From contig JABDKO010000319.1 in NCBI GenBank assembly GCA_013002165.1, positions 1 to 43,121 of the forward strand: DNA of 43,121 nucleotides, read 5' to 3'. A program made the position numbers and the translations under genes. The notes below the pieces were generated by a model that saw nothing but the letters and a program-made list of their open reading frames with translations, was not told the DNA's origin and did not search any database. Shown in pieces: positions 1 through 7,246 of the stretch. Position 1 is the stretch's first letter; every line of letters begins with the position of its first letter. This DNA is from Rhodothermales bacterium (lineage in GTDB: Bacteria; Bacteroidota; Rhodothermia; Rhodothermales; JABDKH01).

Positions 1-2
1 AC

Positions 3-161
3 ATTCTTGTGCTCAGTGACAATCCGCTCGAGAACATCCGCAATTCGGAAAGCATCGACTATGTGGTAGTCAACGGAAGGTTATTTGATGCCGCCAGTAT
101 GAACGAAACCGGAAATTATTCGCGCGAAAGAAAAGCCTTTTACTGGGAACTGACTCAGTAG
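3..161 (+). CDS. Amidohydrolase-family protein, C-terminal fragment
   Basis: The reading frame is open from the left edge to a TAG at 159-161, so only about 52 C-terminal residues are present. They begin ILVLSDNPLENIRN and continue with a VVVNGRLFDA stretch. In metal-dependent amidohydrolases (imidazolonepropionase/dihydroorotase superfamily) this is the last strand pair of the composite beta-sandwich that follows the TIM barrel, usually read as 'D-L-x-V-L-D-x-N-P-L-x-D-I ... V-x-x-V-x-x-N-G-R'. The ending KAFYWELTQ resembles secreted amidohydrolases of Bacteroidota-like bacteria. The metal-binding active site lies outside the window, so substrate cannot be inferred. No obvious terminator follows; the next gene starts 68 bases later on the same strand. 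Confidence 0.75.
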   Translation: MLVLSDNPLENIRNSESIDYVVVNGRLFDAASMNETGNYSRERKAFYWELTQ

Positions 162-229
162 ACAATTGAGACGCAGATACACTCTGTGGGAAGCTATCAA
201 AGTGCCGGTAACTCTAAAGGAATATTCCC

Positions 230-691
230 ATGACAGAACATCTAGAGAATTTTACAGATGCCACTCAGTTTGAATCGATAATCCAGCGAGTGTCAAAAAT
301 CCAGCCGGATTCAGTCGCCGGGTGGGGGACAATGAGTGCTGCTCAGATGTTTGCTCACTGTGCCGAAGTCCAGGAAGTATTGAATGGAAAAATGCTCAGG
401 GACACCCCGTTTTTTGTGAAGCTGATGGGGCCACTAATCAAAAAGATGGTTTTGAATTCGAAACCATACCCCCGTCGTTCAAGGACACATCCACAGTACC
501 TTCAGACATCCGAAAAGGACTTTGGTGCAGAGAAAGATCGCCTGCTAGAATCACTTGCCCATTTCCAGGAAATGAGCGCGACGGAACATGCTGCGAAGGT
601 TCACTCTCTTTTTGGAAACATGTCGATGGAGGAGAAAGGCCGCGCGGGCTACAAACACCTTGACCATCATCTTCAACAATTTGGAGTCTGA
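230..691 (+). CDS. DUF1569 family protein (DinB-like four-helix fold)
   Basis: This 153-residue protein matches the pattern of DUF1569, a DinB/YfiT-like four-helix-bundle family. The recognisable parts are an early AHCAEVQEVL helix with a histidine, the central 'H..LFG.MS.EE.G' block and the ending YKHLDHHLQQFGV. In the DinB superfamily, histidines on separate helices bind a divalent metal; here candidates are the His in AHCAEV and those in KHLDHH. No catalytic function is established for DUF1569, and some relatives act as thiol-dependent transferases. The ATG is preceded by AAAGGAAT about nine bases upstream, a reasonable ribosome-binding site. The peptide deformylase gene begins five bases after the stop, so the two are probably co-transcribed. 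Confidence 0.85.
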   Translation: MTEHLENFTDATQFESIIQRVSKIQPDSVAGWGTMSAAQMFAHCAEVQEVLNGKMLRDTPFFVKLMGPLIKKMVLNSKPYPRRSRTHPQYLQTSEKDFGAEKDRLLESLAHFQEMSATEHAAKVHSLFGNMSMEEKGRAGYKHLDHHLQQFGV

Positions 692-696
692 CCACA

Positions 697-1218
697 TTGG
701 CTGTTCGCGATATCCTGCAACTTGGTAATCCTCTTCTCTATGAGTCAACCAGAGAAGTAGAAATATCGGAACTGGATTATGTCAAACGAGTGGTCGTCGA
801 TTTACACGACACCATGATGTCGTTCCGCGAGAATTATGGAATCGGTCGGGCAATTGCTGCTCCGCAAATTGGTGAAATGATACGGCTCGTCTACATGAAC
901 ACAGGTGCTCCTACAGTTTTCATTAATCCGGTACTGGATGAGCTGAGCGAGGAACGAATGGAATTGTGGGATGACTGCATGAGTTTTCCTGATCTCCTCG
1001 TGCGAGTCGAGAGACATCAATCATGTCGCATAACCTATCGCGACCTCAACTGGGCCTTACAACGGGATTATTTGTCTGAAGGTCTGTCCGAGCTGCTCCA
1101 GCACGAGTGCGATCATCTAGACGGAATACTGGCGGTATCACGGGCAATCGATTCCAGGTCGTTCTCTTTCAGACAAGAAATGAGTGACAACAGCGAACGG
1201 ACGGTGCGACAAAATTAG
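697..1218 (+). CDS. def: Peptide deformylase-like protein
   Basis: Peptide deformylases remove the formyl group from the N-terminal methionine of new proteins using a metal held by one Cys and two His. All three motifs are visible: motif I as GIGRAIAAPQIG (residues 48-59), motif II as WDDCMSFPD with Cys94, and motif III as QHECDHLDG (His136, Glu137, His140). Motif II is not the standard EGCLS: Asp stands where Gly precedes the Cys, and Met follows. This variant occurs in divergent deformylase-like proteins, so it may be a second, non-housekeeping copy; the organism's main def is not in the window. I take the TTG at 697 as the start because TTTGGAG lies just upstream within the preceding gene's end. 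The stop overlaps the convergent regulator's stop at 1215-1218. Confidence 0.85.
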   Translation: MAVRDILQLGNPLLYESTREVEISELDYVKRVVVDLHDTMMSFRENYGIGRAIAAPQIGEMIRLVYMNTGAPTVFINPVLDELSEERMELWDDCMSFPDLLVRVERHQSCRITYRDLNWALQRDYLSEGLSELLQHECDHLDGILAVSRAIDSRSFSFRQEMSDNSERTVRQN

Positions 1219-2129
1219 TCGGAAACACTTGAGACATCGTCACGAACCCACGCTACAAACGAATTCATACTCGAAAAGGTAAATGCATCTGTAATCGCAT
1301 TTCCGGATTCGGCCAGATCATGTCTATCCATCAGACTTCGCCCTCCGATTGCGAGCCGGTATGCCCCACTCCGACTAGCGAGCAGGTCAAGTGTTCGGTA
1401 TATCGATGCGGCAGCCGGCTGAGCGATCGGGTTCATTAAGGATATGCAAACCAGTTCCGCACTGTAACGACTCTGCTGAGCCGCAAAATCTTCAGTCGGC
1501 ATATCCGCTCCGACGTAGACTACCTTCCAACCTTCGGATTCCAAAACAAGCCTGCTCATTAACGCGCCCAGCTCGTGCATCTCGTTCGGGCCGCAACCAA
1601 CAATCGCGATGGGACGGTCGACTCCATTATCACCGACGCCTTCGGTGGCCGTGCTCATCATAAGTAGCGCAGACCGCATGGCCTGAGTCATCCTGTGTTC
1701 GTCTCCCACACTTATTTCAGCTGACCCGTAGTTCTCTCCTACCATACTCATTGAGGGACCAACGACGTTGTCGAATATCTGTGGTCGGTCGAATCCGACT
1801 AGCTCAAGATATTCCAGAAGCTGGGCGGGCAGCTTACTCCATCCCTCATCGATCCACGTATACATCAGGCTGACTATAGGCCCGTAGTCATCGTTCTGAG
1901 CTGCATCGACGCCGGACCATACGGCCTCAGCGTGCGAGTCAAAGGCAGCCAATGAGGAAGATATCCCTCGCTGCCTGGCGAATGTGACCAGATCTCCAAT
2001 CTGAATTCTCCTGTGTCCACCCGGGGTGGACCAGTACGGAAGCTCATCCGAATTGCACCATCGCTTGATGGACGACTCATGGACGTCTAAAAGCTCTGAA
2101 GCCTGTCTAGTTGTTACGCTGTTGTTCAT
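1215..2129 (-). CDS. carH: CarH/LitR-type cobalamin-binding MerR-family transcriptional regulator
   Basis: Residues 1-60 form a MerR-like winged helix (SELLDVHESSIKRW, then STPGGHRRI). Residues about 70-165 match the methionine-synthase-type cap helical bundle, and about 170-300 the Rossmann-like B12-binding domain. His185 within NEMHELG (ExHxxG) is the expected lower axial cobalt ligand. In CarH and LitR, adenosylcobalamin holds a DNA-bound tetramer in the dark; light breaks the Co-C bond and releases repression, typically of carotenoid, photolyase and cryptochrome genes. The cap motif W-x9-E-H is here Y-x9-E-H (Tyr134, Glu144, His145), so a Trp that packs on the adenosyl group is replaced. 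The gene diverges from an SDR and an FeS photolyase, which fits a light regulon. Direct light control is inference. Confidence 0.9.
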   Translation of the reverse strand: MNNSVTTRQASELLDVHESSIKRWCNSDELPYWSTPGGHRRIQIGDLVTFARQRGISSSLAAFDSHAEAVWSGVDAAQNDDYGPIVSLMYTWIDEGWSKLPAQLLEYLELVGFDRPQIFDNVVGPSMSMVGENYGSAEISVGDEHRMTQAMRSALLMMSTATEGVGDNGVDRPIAIVGCGPNEMHELGALMSRLVLESEGWKVVYVGADMPTEDFAAQQSRYSAELVCISLMNPIAQPAAASIYRTLDLLASRSGAYRLAIGGRSLMDRHDLAESGNAITDAFTFSSMNSFVAWVRDDVSSVSD

Positions 2130-2157
2130 ACCGCTTAAAATACGTCACGTGAACGAA

Positions 2158-2185
2158 TTGTACCAACTTTTTGTAATTCTCTTGT
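2158..2185 (-). promoter_or_regulatory. Candidate CarH/LitR operator (three phased TTGT/ACAA motifs)
   Basis: TTGT occurs at 2158-2161, 2171-2174 and 2182-2185, with spacings of 13 and 11 bases, roughly one helical turn each, about 30-55 bases upstream of the regulator's start. Thermus CarH binds successive 11-bp direct repeats that overlap its own promoter, so the arrangement is suggestive. I cannot match a defined consensus and AT-rich DNA makes TTGT common, so this is a weak prediction. Confidence 0.3.
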
Positions 2186-2402
2186 TATTATATCGGTCTT
2201 TGAATATTTTTAGATCGTATATAAAGCTTCAGGTGATGAAAGGAGGTAAATAAACGTTCTTTTTTCATGCCCTGATCGTTACTAGTGGGTGTTTTAGGAC
2301 CAGAGTCACTCCGGATCGGCATCAATACGGTCATTTCGACCTTGAAAGGTAGCGATGAGCACTAGACTTCTTCACTATTTCACACACACATTGTTCGTGC
2401 CT

Positions 2403-2518
2403 CCGGCGCCGGACCCGGCTGCCAGTCGGACAGCCGGGGCGTACGATACCTGATGCCTCATCAGCGGTCGACATCTGTGCACCCGAAACGATATTGCTGC
2501 ATACGAAGTCGCCCTTCG
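2403..2518 (+). other. Cluster of four inverted repeats, possible structured leader
   Basis: In order: the perfect palindrome CCGGCGCCGG (2403-2412); an 8-bp stem CCCGGCTG (2414-2421) with CAGCCGGG (2431-2438) around a 9-base loop; CTGATG/CATCAG (2450-2455 with 2459-2464) around a 3-base loop; and CGAAG/CTTCG (2504-2508 with 2514-2518) around a 5-base loop. No T-tract follows, so they do not look like terminators. I looked for cobalamin-riboswitch signature boxes and did not find them. A 5' leader of the SDR transcript, a small RNA or a REP-like element are all possible. Confidence 0.4.
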
Positions 2519-2569
2519 AATTGCTTCGCCAGTACGTGACGAACAGGCGGGCTCAACTACAGAAAAATA

Positions 2570-3286
2570 ATGGGAATAACGGTTATTTACGGTGGTACCG
2601 GTGGCATAGGCTCTGCCGTTGCCCGGACAATCACGGATCGCGGAAACAGTGTTCATCTAGTGGGCCGCAATGCCGACCGTCTTCAGGAAGCTGCAAGTAC
2701 ATTGGACTGTACGTTCACTGTTGGTGATGTTGAAGACCTGGGCGTATTCGACAGAGTAGCGGACGATGTATCGGATCCGGTCGATGGCCTGGTGTATGCA
2801 GTCGGAACGATTAATCTGAAAAGCCTTCAGCGGCTAACTGAGGAGGATTACCTCACCGATTTTAAGGTCAATGTCCTGGGGGCCGCACTGGCAATAAAGT
2901 CACTCATTCCTGCGATGCGAAAGAGTTCGGACGCAGCTTCGGTCGTCCTGTACTCAAGTGTCGCTGCCAGTCAGGGTTTTTCGCTGCATGGCTCAACAGG
3001 AATGGTCAAAGGAGCAATCAATGGATTGACCCTTTCGCTCGCGGCAGAGCTGGCACCGGGAATTCGGGTAAACGCCATTGCTCCCACATTGACGAAGACA
3101 CCCCTGGCATCTGGTATTCTCTCGAATGAAAAAATGGCCGATGCGCTCGCGAAGCAGCACCCGCTCGAGCGTCTTGGCGAGTCGGCTGATATGGCCAGCA
3201 TGACAGCGTTCCTGCTATCTTCCGAATCATCCTTCATAACCGGTCAAATATTCGGAGTGGATGGCGGCCGATCCACCTTGAGGTAG
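2570..3286 (+). CDS. Short-chain dehydrogenase/reductase (SDR) lacking the usual catalytic Tyr
   Basis: The 238-residue protein has the classical SDR layout. YGGTGGIGSA (residues 7-16) is the dinucleotide-binding TGxxxGxG region, VGDVED an acidic strand end, AVGT the NAG-equivalent, YSSVAAS the Ser strand, and VKGAINGLTLSLAAELAPGIRVNAIAPTLTKTPL the Lys helix and following loop; the protein ends with the usual FITGQIFGVDGG. In the YxxxK motif the Lys is Lys147 but the Tyr position (143) is Thr. Some SDRs found beside LitR and cryptochrome genes also lack this Tyr, as I recall, so the enzyme may be inactive as a standard oxidoreductase or use another residue. Placement between carH and the photolyase suggests light-controlled expression. 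Substrate unknown. Confidence 0.87.
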   Translation: MGITVIYGGTGGIGSAVARTITDRGNSVHLVGRNADRLQEAASTLDCTFTVGDVEDLGVFDRVADDVSDPVDGLVYAVGTINLKSLQRLTEEDYLTDFKVNVLGAALAIKSLIPAMRKSSDAASVVLYSSVAASQGFSLHGSTGMVKGAINGLTLSLAAELAPGIRVNAIAPTLTKTPLASGILSNEKMADALAKQHPLERLGESADMASMTAFLLSSESSFITGQIFGVDGGRSTLR

Positions 3287-3326
3287 CAAAATCAAGGCAG
3301 TCTCGATAAATTCCTGGTTTGATTTG

Positions 3327-3342
3327 TCGTTTTCGAAAACGA
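3327..3342. promoter_or_regulatory. Perfect 16-base palindrome upstream of the photolyase
   Basis: TCGTTTTCGAAAACGA is perfectly self-complementary and lies 42 bases before the photolyase ATG, in the 98-base gap after the SDR stop. No T-tract follows, so a transcription-factor site is more likely than a terminator. It does not resemble the phased motifs near carH. The binding protein is unknown. Confidence 0.45.
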
Positions 3343-3384
3343 AAATGTCCTCGGCTTCCCTACCCCTGTTTCTAATCCTGTCGT

Positions 3385-4914
3385 ATGCAATCACTCCATT
3401 TGATACTTGGTGATCAGCTTTCGCCGAACATCAGCAGCCTCCAGGATTGTGATGCCTCAAAAGATGTCGTAATGCTCGCAGAGGTCGTCTCTGAAGCGAC
3501 CTATGTCAAACATCACAAGCAAAAACTTGTACTCGTTTTTTCAGCGATGCGGCATTTTGCAGACGAGTTGCGAGACTCCGGGTACACGGTTCACTACACG
3601 ACATTGGCTGATGACGACAACACTGGATCCTTGCGTGGCGAGGTAGAACGGGTTGCCAAAGAACTCGACACAAAGCGGATAGTCGTTACCAAACCTTCGG
3701 AGTATCGCGTGCTGAAAGATATCGACGGCTGGGAGGAGGTACTGAATGTCGAGGTAGACATGCGGGAGGACACCAGATGGCTGTGCTCAATCGACGAGTT
3801 CGATGAGTGGGCCAAGGGACGAAAGTCACTCCGGATGGAGCACTTCTATCGGGAAATGCGTCGAAAAACAGGCTGGCTCATGGAAGGATTGAAACCGGCC
3901 GGTGGCAAGTGGAATTACGACGCTCAAAACCGCAAGTCCCTTCCGAAGTCTATTCGCATACCTGAAAGGAAAAGGTTTGAGCCTGATTCTGTTACACAAG
4001 AAGTTATCGGATTAGTAGAAGACCGATTTGCAGATCACTTCGGTGATCTTGATTCGTTCGGCTGGGCTGTCACAAGGACTGATGCGTTACAGGTACTCGA
4101 TGACTTTGTTGAAAACTATCTAACCAGATATGGAGACTTTCAGGATGCCCTGAAACGAGGCAACCCATTCCTCTTCCATTCAACCCTTTCTGCCTACATA
4201 AATATCGGATTGCTCTCGCCGAAAGAAGCTTGCGAGAGAGTTCTTGATGCGTACAATCAAGGTAATGCTCCACTGGCCGCGGTCGAAGGTTTTGTCAGAC
4301 AGATTCTCGGATGGCGGGAATTTATGCGTGGCGTCTACTGGGCCAAAATGCCGGAGTATGAAAAATCAAATTTCTTCAGCGCCGACGGACACCTCCCCGA
4401 CTTATACTGGACAGCTGATACCGAGCTTGTGTGTATGCAGCAAGCCCTGGAATCGACGCGCGAACATGCGTACGCACATCATATCCAGCGCCTCATGGTG
4501 ACGGGGAATTTTGCCCTGCTGGCTGGAATCAGTCCCTCCGAAATCGAGGAGTGGTATCTGGCTGTCTATATAGACGCGTACGAATGGGTTGAATTGCCAA
4601 ACACGCACGGTATGGCTCTCTTTGCGGACGGAGGGGTTTTGTCAACGAAGCCGTACGCGGCTTCGGGATCCTATATCAATCGGATGTCGGACTATTGTTC
4701 GACCTGCAAATTCAACCCGCGAAGTCGGACCGGCGAGGACGCCTGCCCTTTCAACTACCTGTACTGGAACTTTATGATCGGGAACGAGGACCTGCTACGA
4801 TCGAACCCGAGAATGGGCCTCACCTACTCCAACATGGACCGGATATCGCAGGACGAAAGGTCTGAAATCGTTCAACAGGCGGATGAATTCCTGAGCTCGA
4901 TTGGTGTTTCGTAA
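3385..4914 (+). CDS. phrB: Iron-sulfur bacterial (6-4) photolyase/cryptochrome (FeS-BCP, PhrB-like)
   Basis: The 509-residue protein belongs to the FeS-BCP branch of the cryptochrome/photolyase family, which repairs (6-4) photoproducts with FAD and carries a [4Fe-4S] cluster. The N-terminal Rossmann-like domain (1-130) begins LHLILGDQLS, typical of this branch. The C-terminal half binds FAD and includes QILGWREFMRG and YAHHIQRLMVTGNFALL. The cluster cysteines are Cys350, Cys438, Cys441 and Cys454, which to my knowledge are the same positions as in Agrobacterium PhrB, and the His365-His366 pair also corresponds. All key residues are intact, so it should be active. It follows the SDR by 98 bases and probably shares light-dependent control with it. 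No clear Shine-Dalgarno precedes the ATG. Confidence 0.95.
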   Translation: MQSLHLILGDQLSPNISSLQDCDASKDVVMLAEVVSEATYVKHHKQKLVLVFSAMRHFADELRDSGYTVHYTTLADDDNTGSLRGEVERVAKELDTKRIVVTKPSEYRVLKDIDGWEEVLNVEVDMREDTRWLCSIDEFDEWAKGRKSLRMEHFYREMRRKTGWLMEGLKPAGGKWNYDAQNRKSLPKSIRIPERKRFEPDSVTQEVIGLVEDRFADHFGDLDSFGWAVTRTDALQVLDDFVENYLTRYGDFQDALKRGNPFLFHSTLSAYINIGLLSPKEACERVLDAYNQGNAPLAAVEGFVRQILGWREFMRGVYWAKMPEYEKSNFFSADGHLPDLYWTADTELVCMQQALESTREHAYAHHIQRLMVTGNFALLAGISPSEIEEWYLAVYIDAYEWVELPNTHGMALFADGGVLSTKPYAASGSYINRMSDYCSTCKFNPRSRTGEDACPFNYLYWNFMIGNEDLLRSNPRMGLTYSNMDRISQDERSEIVQQADEFLSSIGVS

Positions 4915-4999
4915 CCTGTTGGCTATCCAGCTTTTCACGTCGGCCGTGGTTCAGGTGAGGGCGAAGCACTAACTCTTTCTTTTTTCGCATCTGAGACTG

Positions 5000-5015
5000 T
5001 ACATTAATCAATGTA
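5000..5015. promoter_or_regulatory. Inverted repeat upstream of the LVIVD-repeat gene
   Basis: TACATT and AATGTA (5000-5005 and 5010-5015) form a 6-bp dyad with a 4-base spacer, 28 bases before the ATG at 5044. Its position fits an operator or core promoter element; no regulator can be named. Confidence 0.25.
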
Positions 5016-5043
5016 TCCTCTGCGTTAATCAGCTGCTCGAAAA

Positions 5044-6357
5044 ATGAAGACACTACCCCTACTAGTCGTCGCACTTTTGTGTACCACTCCGATCTTCGCT
5101 CAACAGTCACCATTACAACGTGGCTCCGACAATATTTCTGTTGAAGGGCATATACCTCTTGGAGCACGGATGAGTGTCACGGATATCGAGCTGGAGCAAG
5201 AATTATCTCGGCCGTACGCATATATCGGTCGGGCGTCTATCCTGGAGGAGGGTCCGAAGGGTATGGACATCATCGATCTAAGTGATCCCGCCAACCCCGA
5301 GGTTATACTAAGGTGGCGTCTTGCCGATCAGGAACTCCATATGAACCGGGGCGGCATGGACGTAAAATATTTCAAATGGGAAGGCCGGTACTACGTTGTG
5401 CAGTCGTTCGAATTTCCGCAGGGTCCGGACAACGATCTGGGAGCAGTCGTATTTGATGTCACCGGACTGCCCGATCCTGCGAAAGTAAAAGAAGTCACGC
5501 GGATCAAAATCCCGGATCACCCGGGAGGCTTCCATAACATTTTCATCTACAAGCATTCGAATGGGCGGCCACTACTGTTGACAACAGTACGGACCGGCAA
5601 GGCACACGTCTATGATCTGGGACTTGTCGTCGAAGGAAAAGTGGATGAATCCTTGATCGCGGAAGTGCCGGTACCGGAAGTGCCCGGCCGATCAAGCCGC
5701 CGCACATCCTATCATGATCTGTATGCCGCGTTCCATCCTGACACGGGAGAGGATCGATTCTACGGCGGTGGTACAGGAGGTTACTACGTGTATGATATCT
5801 CCGATCTGGACAACCCTGAACTTCGGATCTCTCTTACGAACATTTCCGGCGTAGACTGGGGACATACGTTTACACCCAGTCCGGACGGTCGGTATGCTGT
5901 TGCAGAAGCAGAGTATCAGTATGCACCACTTCGAATCTTTGACCTGAAACCAGCCCTTGACGGCGAAACCACCACCATTCGAAATCCGATTTCGGCATGG
6001 ACAGCAAACTGGAAAAACCTGGTCCACAATCACGAAGTGCGATGGCCGTATGTGTTTGTGTCGGGCTACCTTGACGGTCTGCAGGTATTCAGTTTGATGG
6101 ATCCGCTAAATCCGGTTACGGTTGGATACTATGATACATATGTCGGCCCACCTACCAACGAGTGGATTGCAGTCATCAATGGCGCATTCGGTGTGGATGT
6201 ACGCAACGAAGATGGACTGATCGTAATCTCCGACATGACTACCGGCTTCTGGACATTCAGAATGGATGGTTTCAGCGGTTGGAACGGTGAGGATTGGGGA
6301 ATGCCTGACATATCGAGTGTCCAAAAATGGGATAATCCTCAGCACGGTTCACACTAG
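5044..6357 (+). CDS. Secreted LVIVD-repeat beta-propeller protein
   Basis: Residues 1-20 form a clear signal peptide (MKTLPLLVVALLCTTPIFAQ) with cleavage after the Ala-Gln region. The rest is built of repeated units of the type 'Y-x-Y-I-G ... I-D-L-S-D-P-x-N-P' and 'V-Y-D-I-S-D-L-D-N-P', the LVIVD repeat, which folds as propeller blades. The later part has VHNHEVRWPYVFVSGYLDGLQVF and SLMDPLNPVTVGYYDTY, again repeat units, with conserved His residues. LVIVD proteins are secreted or surface proteins of unknown ligand; a distant resemblance to selenium-binding-protein propellers exists. There is no C-terminal sorting domain or anchor visible, so it is probably periplasmic or released. It stands alone, 129 bases after the photolyase. 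Confidence 0.8.
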   Translation: MKTLPLLVVALLCTTPIFAQQSPLQRGSDNISVEGHIPLGARMSVTDIELEQELSRPYAYIGRASILEEGPKGMDIIDLSDPANPEVILRWRLADQELHMNRGGMDVKYFKWEGRYYVVQSFEFPQGPDNDLGAVVFDVTGLPDPAKVKEVTRIKIPDHPGGFHNIFIYKHSNGRPLLLTTVRTGKAHVYDLGLVVEGKVDESLIAEVPVPEVPGRSSRRTSYHDLYAAFHPDTGEDRFYGGGTGGYYVYDISDLDNPELRISLTNISGVDWGHTFTPSPDGRYAVAEAEYQYAPLRIFDLKPALDGETTTIRNPISAWTANWKNLVHNHEVRWPYVFVSGYLDGLQVFSLMDPLNPVTVGYYDTYVGPPTNEWIAVINGAFGVDVRNEDGLIVISDMTTGFWTFRMDGFSGWNGEDWGMPDISSVQKWDNPQHGSH

Positions 6358-6404
6358 TTTTCTCGCGTGGAAATTGGAAGTGATCAGTCCTAACAACTTT
6401 TAGC

Positions 6405-7079
6405 GTGAGATATACACAACGGACAATAACGTTCGGGTATACCGCGACGTTTGTTCTCTTTGTCGGCTGGTGTGCCAGCTCAGTATGGTTGTTCGTCAGC
6501 TTAGACCCATCAGACTGGGTGCCGATTGTCGTATCAGGGCTTGGCCTCCTGATTGCCCTTGCTGTCGCAGTATGGAGCGGATCTGAGCAGCGACGCCTGG
6601 CCCAGATGACCTTTGCAGTCACGTTATGGGGGCAATGGTCTGAGGAATCAATGTTGCAAGCACGAAACACAGCCTGGGATGCATTAGACTCGCTGCCCTT
6701 TTCCGACGGCTACAAACGTGTAGGTCTGCTTAGAGACCAGGGCTCTGAAGGAGAACAGGTCTATCGTAGTCTTGCACGAGTCAATCATTTTCTTGCCGAT
6801 CTCAATGACTTTCTAACGGCGCGACTTTTACATCTGGACGATGTCAACGCACTCTTCAGAGACACGCTTCAGGCGTACTACTGCCACCTGCTTTTCGTTG
6901 ATCTCGAGAAAGGAATGGAAGATCGACGCGGCAATGAGCACCAGATCTGGTTTACCACTAAAGTTCTCGGCCTTGCCGACCACCTTAAGCTGCGTCGGGC
7001 TGCGGATTATAAACGATATGGCTCGACTTTGTCCGGGAACGAAGAGCTCGCACGACAATCGGTAAGTCAACAAACTTGA
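6405..7079 (+). CDS. Hypothetical membrane protein with two N-terminal transmembrane helices
   Basis: I do not recognise the family with confidence. Two hydrophobic helices span roughly residues 10-31 and 38-60, forming a hairpin. The remaining ~160 residues are cytoplasmic-looking and helical (QARNTAWDALDSL, ARVNHFLADLNDFLTARLLHLDDVNALFRDTL). The layout, a short TM hairpin followed by a helical domain beginning near FAVTLWGQW, resembles DUF4760-type proteins, but this is only an impression. The start is GTG at 6405; there is no clear ribosome-binding site. It begins 47 bases after the LVIVD gene on the same strand. Confidence 0.6.
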   Translation: MRYTQRTITFGYTATFVLFVGWCASSVWLFVSLDPSDWVPIVVSGLGLLIALAVAVWSGSEQRRLAQMTFAVTLWGQWSEESMLQARNTAWDALDSLPFSDGYKRVGLLRDQGSEGEQVYRSLARVNHFLADLNDFLTARLLHLDDVNALFRDTLQAYYCHLLFVDLEKGMEDRRGNEHQIWFTTKVLGLADHLKLRRAADYKRYGSTLSGNEELARQSVSQQT

Positions 7080-7246
7080 TAGTGTAGATCCGGTAAAATG
7101 TCATGTCATCTTCATTGCAATGTGATTCGTGGAACCGTTCACGTCACGGTACTCGTTTCGCCCGGGGAGAAAACAAGCGGCGGCGAAGCCACCCGTAGAA
7201 TGGGCTCGATTTCAATACAAATAGTAACCACGAAACCAACAGTCAG

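Larger units (their letters stand above)
2130..2569. other. 440-base divergent intergenic region with hairpins and candidate operator
   Basis: This is the longest gap in the window, between the leftward regulator gene and the rightward SDR gene, so promoters for both must lie here. The regulator-proximal part (about 2150-2220) is AT-rich and carries three phased TTGT motifs. The middle has an isolated strong Shine-Dalgarno-like sequence at 2239-2247 with no plausible gene after it. The part nearer the SDR (2403-2518) is GC-rich and contains four consecutive inverted repeats. I see no convincing protein gene in it; the only long frame (2026-2253, plus strand) runs antisense into the regulator and looks like chance. 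Confidence 0.7.

Noticed and set aside
2026-2253. 75-residue plus-strand frame ending next to the strong Shine-Dalgarno
   Set aside because: It overlaps the regulator's coding region in antisense and lacks any recognisable feature.
2395-2530. Cobalamin riboswitch upstream of the light genes
   Set aside because: Tempting because the regulator binds B12, but the conserved riboswitch boxes are not present among the hairpins.
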